64,000 nucleotides of DNA from Opitutaceae bacterium. GTDB lineage: Bacteria > Verrucomicrobiota > Verrucomicrobiia > Opitutales > Opitutaceae. The notes below the pieces were generated by a model, which did not search any database, had not been told where the DNA came from, and worked only from the letters and a program-made list of their open reading frames with translations. Location: the NCBI GenBank assembly GCA_016794625.1, contig JAEUGY010000077.1, positions 48,486 to 112,485 on the forward strand, written 5' to 3'. The position numbers were made by a program, and so were the translations under genes. This document shows positions 19,208-28,580 of the stretch, piece after piece. Each line of letters begins with the position of its first letter. Position 1 is the first letter of the stretch.

Positions 19208-22111
19208 TCACAGTTCCCACGAGAGACCCAGAGAGTAGCTCCGGCCCGTCATGCCATAGAACAGCTGGCGGGAGCGGACCCCGTGGTACTGCAGTTCGGG
19301 CGAATCCTCGAGGTTGTTGGCCGTGAACTGCACGGTCCAGTGCTCGCGGAAACGGTAGCCGACCTGCAGGTCGAGTCGGGTGTCGTCGTCGTAGAAAACG
19401 TCGCGTCCGGCCGCGACCAGCTCGCTCAGGTACTGGGATCGCATGGAGTAGGAGAGTCGGCCCGACCAGCCGTATTTTTGGTAGGAGAGGGCGACATTGC
19501 CAACCGACTTCGCCTGTTTGAACAGTGTGAATGACTCGCCTGGGCGCTGCGGCACGTCCACGTCCGAGTCCACCCAGGTGAGGTTGCCGTAGACGCCCAG
19601 TCCGTCGAATGGACTCGGCAGAAAACGGAGTTGCTGCTGGTAGCTGAGCTCCACTCCGGAGAGACGGGCTTTTCCTGCGTTGAGCTTGGTGACGTAGGTG
19701 TAGCGTTTGCTCCCGGTTCCGTCATCGAAGTCGATGGAGCTGTTCGCCGTGTAGATGGGACCATCGAGGTCCTTGTAGAAGTATCCGAGCGACACGATGC
19801 CGACGCGGGCAAGGTAGTATTCCGCGGACAGGTCGATGTTGCCCGAGGTGACAGCCTGGAGGTTCGGATTGCCGCCGGTGATGACGGCGTTGGCACTATC
19901 CACGTTGAAGGCAGGAACCATGTCACCGGCGATCGGGCGCGCGAGGGTGTTGGACCAGGCGCCGCGGAATACGAGGTTCTTGCTGTAGTCGTATTTGATA
20001 TGGAATGACGGCAGGATATCGTCATAGCTCGACGAACGCAGCAGGGGCACGTACCGGGCGCGGTTGGTGTTGGGCAGGTTTGCGTTCACCCGGATGACCG
20101 TGAAGTCGAGATCCGTCTGTTCCCACCGGGCGCCGGCGATGAGGTTCCATTTGCCCACCGTGTAGTCGGCCCTCAGGTAGCCCGCCGTGATGTCCTCCTT
20201 GATCTTGTAGTCGTTGACCAAGGCGTTGTTCAGCGTGTTGCCGAGGTTGGGCACGAAAAGACCGTTGGTGTCCGCAAAGTTGCCGATGTCCGTGTTCCAG
20301 GTCGCGTCGTTGGCGATGAAGAAGTCGCGCATGGAGACGGCATTGACGGAGGGCCCGAAGTCGTAGCGACCGCGGAGGTAGCTCTGGTCGATGATCGTAT
20401 TGCCTCCGAGCCGCGGGTCGCTGAAATCGAGGGCCGCGCCGCCCACGAGCGAGTCGTAGCGGATCGGGTCGTTGTTGCGTGACTTGGTGTTCCACCGGAA
20501 CTTGGTGCCGGCGGCGACCTTGATCGGTTGGCGGGCCAGCTGGAACTCGCGTGTGCCGTCGACCTTCAGGATCGTCTCGTCGTTGAAGAGATAGTCACGG
20601 CGCACAAGCAGCTGGTTGAACCGAAGCCCGCTCGGATCGAAGAGGGAGGTGCCGGTGAGCTGGGTGAGCCGCCAGAAGTCCGGATCGGTCTGGTCGATGC
20701 GGGAGGTGTTGAGGTTGCTCTTGCTGACCCACTGACCCTGTTCCGTCTTCAGCTCGCTGTCGGCCCGGCTGTAGGCAGCGGTCACTTCGAGCGACCAGTC
20801 CTGCCTTTGCAGGGCGGCGCCGGCGGAGACGGCGGCGGAGGTGTCGTCGATCGCGCGAGGTTGGATCTGGCGGCGCGCCGTGGCCCGCGTGGCCGTATAG
20901 TTTGTGAACGTGCCTTCGCGATTCACGACCACGGGTTGGGTCGTGTCGAGGTTTCCCCCGGTCGCCGTGACCCCGGTGGCATAGCGGAGGCCGTGCCGCA
21001 GGTTGAACTCCTCAAACTGGTTGCTGAAGCCGCGCACCCAGAGCCGCAGGCCGCTGTTGAACTTCTTCTCCAGGACGCCGCTGAGCGATTCCCGGTCCTT
21101 CCGCACGGTGACGTGGGTTTGGAGGAGGGTGACGGGCAGGAAGCCCGTCAGAGTCTGGCCGTTGACGAGCGCGGTGATCGGCGTCCAGTCGTTGGTTTCG
21201 ATGTTCTGTTCCAGGCCGTTCACCCGTTCCTTGCTGTAGGAGATTTGGACGCCCCAATCCTTGTCTGAACCGAGGAGATCGCCGTAGGTGAAGGCGCCCC
21301 GGTATCCGGTTTTCTCGGAGAGGTCGTTGTAGGTGGTGCTGAAATTGGCTGTCGCCACGCGCCGGCCGGCGTCAAAGGCGCTCCGGCCCTTGAGGAGGAT
21401 GGCGCCGCCGATGCTGTCGGCATCGAGGTCCGGTGTCAGGGCCTTCACCACCTCAATACCGGAAAGCTGGGCCGACGGGAATACGTCGAGTGAGACGGTG
21501 CGGAAGTCCGCCTCCGTGCCGAGGATGGATACCCCGTCCATGGTGATCGAGTTCAGGCTCGGCGCGGCACCGCGCACCGTGATGAACCGTGCCTCGCCGC
21601 GCTGCCCTTCTGTGTGGATACCGGGCACGCGCTGGAGCGACTCCGCCACGTTCTTGTCCGGAAAATTGCCCATGGCATCGGCGGCGATGATGTTCTTCAC
21701 ATTCCCGGCGGCCTTTTGCTGGTTGAGGGCGCGGGCCTGTCCCTCGCGGGCGCCCTCGACCTTGAATTCGGTCAGCACGACCACCTCGCTCCCGAGCCGC
21801 GTCTCGGCGGTGGCCACCCGGTCGGCCGCCACCTCGATCCGTTCGCTGACGCCCTCATACCCGAGGTAGGAAACCGCCAGCGTGTAGGTGCCGGCGGCGA
21901 GGCCATTGATCTGGTAGGTGCCGTCCCGGCCGGCGACCGCACGCAAACCGGTTTCGGAGACGGTGATTTCGGCACCGGCCAGCGGTGCGTTCCGGCCGGC
22001 GTCCATGACCCGGCCGCGGATCGACCCGGTCGCTTGCGCAAGCGCGACGGAAACCAGGGCGGACCACGCGAATAGGAATCCAACGAATCGTCGAAGGCGG
22101 GCAACTCTCAT
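19208..22111 (-). CDS. TonB-dependent receptor with N-terminal carboxypeptidase-regulatory domain
   Basis: A 967-residue outer-membrane transporter. It has a signal peptide (residues 1-26), a CarboxypepD-regulatory-like beta domain (about 28-105, GSIRGRVMDAG), a TonB-box-like stretch VVVLTEFKV and a plug of the oligosaccharide-receptor type (ADAMGNFPDKNVAESLQRVPG). The barrel ends in an aromatic-containing strand (SLGLSWEL). This wording is typical of the TBDR group found with carbohydrate loci in Caulobacter and Xanthomonas. It heads the nine-gene glucuronate-glycan operon, and no SusD accompanies it. A XylR-type regulator lies 121 bases away on the other strand. Confidence 0.93.
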   Translation of the reverse strand: MRVARLRRFVGFLFAWSALVSVALAQATGSIRGRVMDAGRNAPLAGAEITVSETGLRAVAGRDGTYQINGLAAGTYTLAVSYLGYEGVSERIEVAADRVATAETRLGSEVVVLTEFKVEGAREGQARALNQQKAAGNVKNIIAADAMGNFPDKNVAESLQRVPGIHTEGQRGEARFITVRGAAPSLNSITMDGVSILGTEADFRTVSLDVFPSAQLSGIEVVKALTPDLDADSIGGAILLKGRSAFDAGRRVATANFSTTYNDLSEKTGYRGAFTYGDLLGSDKDWGVQISYSKERVNGLEQNIETNDWTPITALVNGQTLTGFLPVTLLQTHVTVRKDRESLSGVLEKKFNSGLRLWVRGFSNQFEEFNLRHGLRYATGVTATGGNLDTTQPVVVNREGTFTNYTATRATARRQIQPRAIDDTSAAVSAGAALQRQDWSLEVTAAYSRADSELKTEQGQWVSKSNLNTSRIDQTDPDFWRLTQLTGTSLFDPSGLRFNQLLVRRDYLFNDETILKVDGTREFQLARQPIKVAAGTKFRWNTKSRNNDPIRYDSLVGGAALDFSDPRLGGNTIIDQSYLRGRYDFGPSVNAVSMRDFFIANDATWNTDIGNFADTNGLFVPNLGNTLNNALVNDYKIKEDITAGYLRADYTVGKWNLIAGARWEQTDLDFTVIRVNANLPNTNRARYVPLLRSSSYDDILPSFHIKYDYSKNLVFRGAWSNTLARPIAGDMVPAFNVDSANAVITGGNPNLQAVTSGNIDLSAEYYLARVGIVSLGYFYKDLDGPIYTANSSIDFDDGTGSKRYTYVTKLNAGKARLSGVELSYQQQLRFLPSPFDGLGVYGNLTWVDSDVDVPQRPGESFTLFKQAKSVGNVALSYQKYGWSGRLSYSMRSQYLSELVAAGRDVFYDDDTRLDLQVGYRFREHWTVQFTANNLEDSPELQYHGVRSRQLFYGMTGRSYSLGLSWEL

Positions 22112-22157
22112 AGGGATAGGCTTGGGGTGGGGACTTGAAACCGGGACTACGATAGCC

Positions 22158-22170
22158 GTTCCCCTGGAAC
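22158..22170. promoter_or_regulatory. Candidate operator between the TBDR operon and the XylR-type gene
   Basis: A perfect inverted repeat, GTTCC-CCT-GGAAC, sits in the 121-base divergent intergenic region, 47 bases from the receptor start and 63 bases from the regulator start. Position and symmetry fit a binding site for the adjacent regulator, but a 5-bp repeat can occur by chance. Confidence 0.3.
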
Positions 22171-22232
22171 CGGACCATGGGGCTTTGCGGAATTACCTTG
22201 TAGATTTGCGACAGTTGGATTTTGGGTGAGCC

Positions 22233-23444
22233 ATGCGACGTCGCAACATCGCTGTGGGTTTGAGCCTGCGCAATTCCTACTCGCGGGAGGTGTTCGAGGG
22301 GTTTGTGGAATTTGCGGCGACGCAGAAACACTGGGTGCTGCTGCCGTTTTTCGATGTGGACGTGCTGGATGCCGAGCTGATCCGCAGCTATCACGTGCAT
22401 GCGGTCCTCCTCAATGAGCCTGCGCCTGAGCAGATAGATCGGGGCGTTGCCCTCCGGCTGCCGATGGTGAATGTCTCGAACAGCGAGCCGCGTGCCCGCG
22501 TGCCGTGCATCATGACCGATAACGGTGCGGTGGGGCAGATGGTGGCGGATTACTTCATCGGCAAAGGGTTTCGTAGCTTTGGTTTTTGCGGCACGCGCTC
22601 GCGTGCCTCGGCCATTCAGCGGCTGGCGGGCTTCCGTCAGGGCATGGCGCGACTCGGGGTGGAGCCGGTGTTGTGCTGGCACCCATCCTCCGATCCCCGA
22701 CGACTCTACGATCCGAAGGTCGAGAAGGCCCTGTTAGGCTGGCTGGAGGAGCTGCCCAAGCCCGTCGGCATCATGGCCGGGACTGACCGGATCGCGAGCC
22801 AGCTGGCCGACCTTTGCAGCCGAAGGGGGCTCCGCGTGCCCGGTGACATCAGCATTGTCGGGGTGGGGCAGGATGAACTTATTCAAAAGCTGGCAAGGCT
22901 TCAGATCACCAGCGTTGTCCTTGGGAGTCGTAGGATCGGATTCGAGGCCGGTCGTATGATCGCCTCGCTCCTGCGCGGTGGTCGTGCGCCTTCGGCGCCG
23001 CTCCTCATTCCTCCCGTGAGGATCGTCGAGGGACGCTCCACCAACAGTGGAGCGGTGAACGACGCCACCATCCATCGGGCCACGGACTTCATGCTGGCGA
23101 ATCTGTCGCGCTCCTTCGGTATTGAGGAGGTGGCAGCCGCGACCGGTCGTTCACGGCGGTCGCTCGAACGCCACTTTGCCGCCACGCTCGGCACGAGTCC
23201 GCATGACCACCTGAAGAACCTCCGTCTGGAAAAGATCCGGCATCTCATCGCGACGACGGACGACAGCCTGGACAGCATTGGACGCCTGGTGGGCCTGGCG
23301 GACGGGAGTCATCTGAGCGTCTTCTTTAAGGCGATGACGGGGGAACGGCCGTCGGAGTTCGTCCGACGCACGCGCGAACCGGGCCGCCGCCTCAATCCTG
23401 AGACAACGCGAGACGATCCCCGGTCTTTTCCTGCCACTGCCTGA
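22233..23444 (+). CDS. XylR-type regulator: sugar-binding domain plus AraC helix-turn-helix
   Basis: A 403-residue cytoplasmic regulator. Residues about 4-275 are a periplasmic-binding-protein-like (LacI/GalR effector) fold, with CIMTDNGAVGQMVADYFIGK and VPGDISIVGVG as landmarks. Residues about 285-385 are an AraC-type double helix-turn-helix (FGIEEVAAATGRSRRSLERHF). This domain order matches the xylose activator XylR. It diverges from the operon headed by the receptor and containing GH67, so it most likely activates that operon on binding a liberated sugar. Its 3' end overlaps the convergent sulfatase gene by 53 bases. Confidence 0.9.
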   Translation: MRRRNIAVGLSLRNSYSREVFEGFVEFAATQKHWVLLPFFDVDVLDAELIRSYHVHAVLLNEPAPEQIDRGVALRLPMVNVSNSEPRARVPCIMTDNGAVGQMVADYFIGKGFRSFGFCGTRSRASAIQRLAGFRQGMARLGVEPVLCWHPSSDPRRLYDPKVEKALLGWLEELPKPVGIMAGTDRIASQLADLCSRRGLRVPGDISIVGVGQDELIQKLARLQITSVVLGSRRIGFEAGRMIASLLRGGRAPSAPLLIPPVRIVEGRSTNSGAVNDATIHRATDFMLANLSRSFGIEEVAAATGRSRRSLERHFAATLGTSPHDHLKNLRLEKIRHLIATTDDSLDSIGRLVGLADGSHLSVFFKAMTGERPSEFVRRTREPGRRLNPETTRDDPRSFPATA

Positions 23445-24921
23445 TTTTCCGGGTCAGCGCGCGCTGTGGCTCTCGGTAGTCGGTTCGGCCCACGAGATTG
23501 ACGGTCTCAAGGGGATCGCGGTTCAGGTCAAACAGCGTGGGAAGGTCGCAATCGCGCAGGGACAGCTTCAGTCCGTCCGGTGAAACCACGGTGCGGGTGG
23601 ATTCGTTGCGGACCGTTTCCAGCTGTTGTTCCGTGGATCCCGCGACCGCGGCGGGTGCGTCCCCGGCGTCATCCCGGTCCTTGGGGTTCGGAGACCACGC
23701 GATAAAGACGGGTTCGGGCGGTGTGTTCTCACCCGCCAGCACCGTGCGGAGGCTCCTGCCCGGGAGGTCGCGGTGGGAGCCTTCCCCGAGAAGGTCCAGC
23801 ACCGTAGGGAGAAAATCGATGTTACTGACCGGCCGGGGGGTTCGATGCGCGCGCAAGCCCGGAGCCCTCACCATCCATGGCACCTGAACCGCTCCTTCAT
23901 ACATCACGCTCTTTCCGAGCATGCCGTGGGATCCCATTTGATCCCCGTGATCGCTGGTGAAGACCACAACGGTTTGGTCACTTTGGCCGGTTGCTTCCAA
24001 TGCCCGCAGGATCCTTCCGATGCCGCGGTCAACCTGTTCCACCAGACCCCAGTAGTGGGCATTGATTTCCTGGAGGGCTGCCGGGCTGTTCAACTGCGAG
24101 CGGTCGGCTTGCTGACGCGCACGGTAACGCAGTGGCTGGTCCGCCCCCAGGTCGCGGCCGAAGGTCTCCGGTATGGGGCAGTTGGCCGGGTCGTAGTCCT
24201 GACGGAGGACGCTCAGGTAAGGTGAATGCGGTTCGAGAAAGTTGACGCTGAGCACGAAAGGCTGGTTGCGGTGGCGCTGCAGGAATGCCTCGGCTGCGCG
24301 CGCAAGGAATTCGGGTTTGGTGTGCTCCGTTGGCATCGCGCAGGCGGTCGTGCGCCTGAAGGTGCCGTTCGCGCGGTCCGGCCTATAGCCTTTGGACACG
24401 AGGTAGTGGTGATAACTGCTTCGGGCGGATCGGTCGCGCGCGGGGGAGAAGTAGCGCTCGTAGTTGTCCTCGATGCTCACCCACTCCTGAAAGCCATGTT
24501 GCGCAAACACCTCGTCCCCCAGATGCCATTTGCCCATGTAACCGGTCGCGTAGTCGTCTCGATGTTTCAACAGCTCTGGCAGCAGCGGCACGTCCAACGG
24601 CATGGGAAGGTTGTTGGCAGTGACGCCGGTTTGGTGCGGCCAGCGGCCGCTGAGAAGGGCCCCCCGGGAGGGGGTGCAAACCGGGTGCACCACCCGGGTA
24701 TTGGTCAAGACTGCGGATTGCCGAGCCAACCCATCGAGGTTCGGTGTGCGAGCAAAACGGTTGCCGAGAAAACCCAGTGTATCGGGTCGTTGCTGATCGG
24801 TCCAAAGGAAGAGCAGGTTCAGCGGCCGCTCGGGTGATTTGCCCCGAAGGCCAGAGGGCAGAATGGTCAGTCCGGCTCCGGCAGCGGACAGACGAAGGAA
24901 ATCGCGGCGCGGTAGTCGCAT
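23392..24921 (-). CDS. Tat-exported sulfatase (S1 family)
   Basis: A 509-residue formylglycine sulfatase. The N-terminus is a twin-arginine leader (PRRDFLRLSAAGAGL). The active-site signature is C82-T-P-S-R86, with LFLWTDQQRPDT supplying metal ligands and FTSDHGDQMGSH later. Tat export means it folds before leaving the cytoplasm, so its formylglycine would be made in the cytoplasm. It converges on the XylR-type gene with a 53-base overlap and is not part of a visible operon. Confidence 0.92.
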   Translation of the reverse strand: MRLPRRDFLRLSAAGAGLTILPSGLRGKSPERPLNLLFLWTDQQRPDTLGFLGNRFARTPNLDGLARQSAVLTNTRVVHPVCTPSRGALLSGRWPHQTGVTANNLPMPLDVPLLPELLKHRDDYATGYMGKWHLGDEVFAQHGFQEWVSIEDNYERYFSPARDRSARSSYHHYLVSKGYRPDRANGTFRRTTACAMPTEHTKPEFLARAAEAFLQRHRNQPFVLSVNFLEPHSPYLSVLRQDYDPANCPIPETFGRDLGADQPLRYRARQQADRSQLNSPAALQEINAHYWGLVEQVDRGIGRILRALEATGQSDQTVVVFTSDHGDQMGSHGMLGKSVMYEGAVQVPWMVRAPGLRAHRTPRPVSNIDFLPTVLDLLGEGSHRDLPGRSLRTVLAGENTPPEPVFIAWSPNPKDRDDAGDAPAAVAGSTEQQLETVRNESTRTVVSPDGLKLSLRDCDLPTLFDLNRDPLETVNLVGRTDYREPQRALTRKIRQWQEKTGDRLALSQD

Positions 24922-25307
24922 GGTTGTACTTTACCAGAACGCCAGGCGCTTTGCCTTTGGTTTTCTCCGACTCATGTTTGTAGGAACACGCCAGAGAGGG
25001 TGAGGGGTGCCGGGTACGGCTGAACCCGGTGTGAGGGGCTTGGCTCGATGCCCCCCTCGTGGCGGCGCGGGCGTGGCCAGCGAAACCGACGTGCACTCCG
25101 CAAGGGTCCGTGGTCGCGGGTATGCGCGTGACCGCGTCGGTCCCGGCCAGCCGTGCGGCGTGGGCCACGCGAATGGGCGGTTGGGCGTGGGTAGGTGGAA
25201 TGATCGGAGGCGTTTGATCGAAACCTCCGGCAGGCGTTCTTTTCGAAAGCAAGAAACGTCGGTTGCTTAGGGTCGACGGGGGCATCCGCCACCCTTAGGC
25301 ATGCGGA
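24922..25307. other. Gene-free divergent interval with several stem-loops
   Basis: No credible gene. Nearest to the sulfatase lies an AT-richer stretch (about 24925-24985) that may hold its promoter. Further on are a CCGGGT/ACCCGG stem (25010-25029), a second possible stem pairing GAGGGG near 25032 with a C-rich run near 25055, and a bulged stem of 6 plus 3 bp at 25205-25229. These would form a long structured leader for the AraC/GyrI gene if transcription starts far upstream. No known riboswitch pattern was recognised. Confidence 0.35.
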
Positions 25308-26195
25308 GTGTCCAAGGAGCTCTATACCGAACGCATCAACCGGGCGATTGCCTTGATCGATCGACAGATCGATCGGGACTTGTCGCTGCAGCGGCTGGCG
25401 GATGAAGCGGGCATTTCCCCGTTTCATTTTCATCGGATCTTCTCGGCGCTGACGGGGGAGAGTGTCCACGCGATGACGACGCGCATGCGCCTGCAGCGGG
25501 CGCTGGCGCTCACCCAGCGGGGGAAGCGGCCGCAGTGGAAGTCGGTCGCGGTGGAGGTGGGCTACCGTTCCCCGGATGTCTTTGCGCGGGCATTCAAGCG
25601 GCACTTCGGGTGTACCCCGTCGCAGTTTGATCTCGAGCAATGGTGGAGCGCACGACCGGATCGTGAGGCGGCGATGAGCGTTTCGCGCTATTTCCTGCGT
25701 CCGGCGCCGCCCCTGCCCTCAGACTTCCGCGTGGAGGTCGGTCACCGTCCGGCCGCCGACCTGCTGGTCAGCCGGGCGGTGGGTGGCTACCTCGATCCCG
25801 GCAAGCTGATCGCCGCCTATGAACGCATCCGCGCTGCGGCGCGCCGGCTGGCGGTGCCGCTGCCCGGGCGGCTGGCGGGTGCGTCCCAGGATGATCCGGA
25901 GCTCACTCCGTTGTCGCGCTGTCGTTATGACTTCACGCTTGAGGTCCCGGCGAAGACCGCGGCTCCGAAGGGGCTGCTCGCAGCGTTTCGACCGGCGGGG
26001 CGATGGGCGACGGTGCGCGTCGTGGGTGATTTTCTGGCGGTCGACCGCGCATGGAATCTCCTGTTCAAGAGCTGGCTGCCGGCCTCGGGGCTCGCCTTGC
26101 GCGCGGCTCCTGCCGAGGAGCTCTACCACCAAACGCCCCAGGAGATTGGCTGGGAACGTTTCGACCTCACGCTCGCACTTCCATTGGAGGACTAA
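25308..26195 (+). CDS. AraC-family regulator with GyrI-like effector domain
   Basis: A 295-residue protein. Residues about 5-108 are an AraC double helix-turn-helix (RLADEAGISPFHFHRIFSAL, EVGYRSPDVFARAFKRHFG). Residues about 135-290 form a GyrI/SOUL-like small-molecule-binding domain as in Rob and SoxS-like regulators. The start is GTG at 25308 (SKELYTERINRAIALID), typical of the family. It leads a three-gene run with a one-base gap to the next start codon. Confidence 0.88.
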   Translation: MSKELYTERINRAIALIDRQIDRDLSLQRLADEAGISPFHFHRIFSALTGESVHAMTTRMRLQRALALTQRGKRPQWKSVAVEVGYRSPDVFARAFKRHFGCTPSQFDLEQWWSARPDREAAMSVSRYFLRPAPPLPSDFRVEVGHRPAADLLVSRAVGGYLDPGKLIAAYERIRAAARRLAVPLPGRLAGASQDDPELTPLSRCRYDFTLEVPAKTAAPKGLLAAFRPAGRWATVRVVGDFLAVDRAWNLLFKSWLPASGLALRAAPAEELYHQTPQEIGWERFDLTLALPLED

Positions 26196-26196
26196 C

Positions 26197-26613
26197 ATGA
26201 AATCATCACTGCTGGCCGGCCTTGGTGTCGGTCTTGCCACCGGGACCTGGATGTTTGCGGAATACGCGCTCGGGCTGCACGACGACCCGGCCGGGGCCGG
26301 ACGCTGGACCGGGTTTCTTTCGCTCGTTTTTCCGGTGCTGGGGGCCTACTGGCTGGTCACGAGATCGGCGCTGCGCCCCTGGCCCGCGGCCCTGCGCGCC
26401 GGACTCGTGTTCGGCGCAGCGGGCGGGGTGGTGGGTGGGGCGGCGATCTACCTCTACTTTGCCGTCGTTAATCCGGGATTCAGCGTCGGCAGCCGGACAT
26501 CGCACGCGGGAGAGCAGGCGCTGGTCGGATTTGTCGGTGCCTTCGTGCTGGGCACGGTGCTGACGCTCCTCCTCTCTCTCGTCTTCGGACGGAAGGGAGC
26601 GGGCCATGTCTGA
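26197..26613 (+). CDS. Small membrane protein, DUF4199-like
   Basis: A 138-residue protein with four predicted membrane segments (near residues 3-22, 34-53, 65-88 and 108-128). The pattern and the opening resemble DUF4199 proteins, but this is from memory of the family and not certain. The ATG at 26197 comes one base after the stop codon of the AraC/GyrI gene, so the two are probably co-translated. Function unknown. Confidence 0.7.
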   Translation: MKSSLLAGLGVGLATGTWMFAEYALGLHDDPAGAGRWTGFLSLVFPVLGAYWLVTRSALRPWPAALRAGLVFGAAGGVVGGAAIYLYFAVVNPGFSVGSRTSHAGEQALVGFVGAFVLGTVLTLLLSLVFGRKGAGHV

Positions 26614-26953
26614 GGATTTTGCCACCGTGTTTGCCCGCTTGCGGAGCCTGATGCTCACGGCGGCCCCCGGCATGACAGTGACCAAGGACCTGCCTGGTGC
26701 GCTCGAGCTGCGCACGGCGTCCCTCGATCCGAAGACGAAGCAGCCCGGCTGGTTCGGCACCGTCACCATCAAGAAAACGTATGTCGCGTATCACCTGATA
26801 CCGTTGTACACGCATCCCGAGCTGGCGGCCCGGGTCTCACCGGAACTGGAGAAACGCCGGCAGGGCAAGACCTGCTTCAACTTTACCCGAAGCGACGAGA
26901 CGCTCTTCAAGGAACTGTCCCGCTTGACCAAAGCGTGCGCGGCGGTCGATTGA
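26606..26953 (+). CDS. Small conserved cytoplasmic protein, DUF1801/YdhG-like
   Basis: A 115-residue soluble protein with the segments VAYHLIPLYTHPEL and GKTCFNFTRSDETLFKELSRLTKA. These resemble DUF1801-type proteins of unknown function. It overlaps the membrane-protein gene by eight bases and closes the three-gene run with the AraC/GyrI regulator. No active-site residues can be named. Confidence 0.7.
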   Translation: MSEDFATVFARLRSLMLTAAPGMTVTKDLPGALELRTASLDPKTKQPGWFGTVTIKKTYVAYHLIPLYTHPELAARVSPELEKRRQGKTCFNFTRSDETLFKELSRLTKACAAVD

Positions 26954-27087
26954 GGACCGCCCTCAGAAACAAGCGCCGTCGGTGGACCGCGAATGAAGCG
27001 GGAAGCAAGAGGATGCCCTGCGCGCTTGCCTTGGGCGCTTCCTTGGTTTGAGTAAACCGGTATGTATATCAATCGAGGGCGGGAGTC

Positions 27088-28464
27088 ATGAAATCGTTGC
27101 CGTTGGCACGGGACGGGGACAGACGGTCGGAGGCCGGGCTGCGGGTGACGCGGCGCACCGCGCTTCACGCGCTCGGGGCGGGTCTGGCCGGTTGTGTCTT
27201 CCCGGCAGTGCTGCGGGGCCGGGTCGAGCCGGAGGCAGTCCGGGTGGGCTTCATCGGGGTGGGCGGGCAGGGGCGCCATGCCTTGGAGGCCCTGCACGCG
27301 CACGCGTTTGTCGCGTTTGCCGATGTGGACGAGGAGCGGGCCGCCGCGGCTTATCGCGCGCATCCGAACGTTCCGCGGTACCGGGATTATCGCCGGATGC
27401 TGGACCGGCACGCCGGCCAGCTCGACGCGGTGGTCATTTCGACTCCTGATCACCAGCATCACCCGATGGCGCGGGCGGCGTTGGCGGCCGGCCTTCATGT
27501 CTACCTGGAGAAGCCGCTGGCCCCGACGCTGCAGGAATGTGCGGAGCTGCGGCAGGCGGCGGCTGGTTCGGCGTTGCGGACGCAGATCGGACTGCATGGG
27601 CATTCGTTCGAGGCGTTGCGGGTGCTGCGGGAGTGGATTGACGCCGGCGCGGCCGGCCCAATCGAGTCGGTGCAGCTGTGGTCGGACCGGCTGCCGCCGT
27701 CCCAGGCGCACTGGACGGACCGGCCGGCCCCGGAGGAGCGGGTACCGGCCACCCTTGATTGGGATCTCTGGCTGGGAACGCGTCCAAAACGCGGATACAG
27801 CTCGCTCTACGCGCCTTCCCGCTGGCGGACTTGGTGGGCGTTTGGCGGGGGAGCCCTGGCCGACATCGCCACCCACATGTTTGATGTCATCGAATTCGCC
27901 CTCGAGCCCGGCTACCCGGAGCGGGTGGTGGCGGAAACGCCCGGGATCAGTCCGGAAACGGCGCCTCCGTGGAGCCGCGTCACGTGGCAGTTTCCGCGCC
28001 ACGGTGCGCGGACTGGGTTGGCGGTGCATTGGACCGGCGGCCTGCGCGAGGGCCGGCTGCTGAAACCGGCGGAGGTCAGCCGCGTGCCGCGGAGCGTGGT
28101 GGAGGAGACGCCGAACGGTATGGCGTTTGTTGGACGTGACGCCACCCTGTTCCTGCCCGACATGCGCGCCAGTGGGCGGCCCCGGATCTATCCCTTGGAG
28201 CGGGAGACCGAGTTTGTCGCCCACCGACCCGCGCGCACCCTCGAGCGCCTGCGCGGCACGCACTACGACGACTGGATCCGCTCGATTCGCGAAGGCCGGC
28301 CGGCCGGTGCGCCGCTGGCGTATGGCGCCACTGTCACCGAAAAGGTGTTACTCGGAGTGCTCGCCCAGCGTTCCGGCTTGGCCGTTGGCTGGGACCCGGT
28401 CGCACATCGTCCGACCGGCGGACCGGTGATCGACCGACTCTGGTTTGCCCCGGAGCGCCGGTGA
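27088..28464 (+). CDS. Secreted Gfo/Idh/MocA-family oxidoreductase
   Basis: A 458-residue protein with a twin-arginine-like leader (TRRTALHALGAGLAGCVFP), a Rossmann fold starting VRVGFIGVGGQGRHALEA and the catalytic-lysine segment VYLEKPLAP. The C-terminal part carries GGGALADIATHMFDVIEFAL, typical of the secreted Planctomycetes/Verrucomicrobia subgroup. A cysteine at the end of the leader (LAGC) leaves lipid anchoring possible. A stem GGTTT-GAGT-AAACC lies at 27045-27058, just before a TATATC at 27065. The substrate is unknown. Confidence 0.85.
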   Translation: MKSLPLARDGDRRSEAGLRVTRRTALHALGAGLAGCVFPAVLRGRVEPEAVRVGFIGVGGQGRHALEALHAHAFVAFADVDEERAAAAYRAHPNVPRYRDYRRMLDRHAGQLDAVVISTPDHQHHPMARAALAAGLHVYLEKPLAPTLQECAELRQAAAGSALRTQIGLHGHSFEALRVLREWIDAGAAGPIESVQLWSDRLPPSQAHWTDRPAPEERVPATLDWDLWLGTRPKRGYSSLYAPSRWRTWWAFGGGALADIATHMFDVIEFALEPGYPERVVAETPGISPETAPPWSRVTWQFPRHGARTGLAVHWTGGLREGRLLKPAEVSRVPRSVVEETPNGMAFVGRDATLFLPDMRASGRPRIYPLERETEFVAHRPARTLERLRGTHYDDWIRSIREGRPAGAPLAYGATVTEKVLLGVLAQRSGLAVGWDPVAHRPTGGPVIDRLWFAPERR

Positions 28465-28580
28465 GGGCAGAGCAGGGTGACTACGAGGTAAAGGCGGGCC
28501 CGGGGCGGTTCGTGTGAATTCCAGGTTACGACCCGGCTATTCGCTCGCGCTGCCGGCGGGGACTCCGCTTTTTCGGCGGA

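Noticed and set aside
24922..25307. A possible known riboswitch before the AraC/GyrI gene
   Set aside because: Stems are present, but none of the conserved cores I know (fluoride, cyclic-di-GMP, SAH, TPP, cobalamin) could be matched.
26791..28263. A 490-codon minus-strand open frame
   Set aside because: Antisense to the Gfo/Idh gene, arginine- and proline-rich, no domain.
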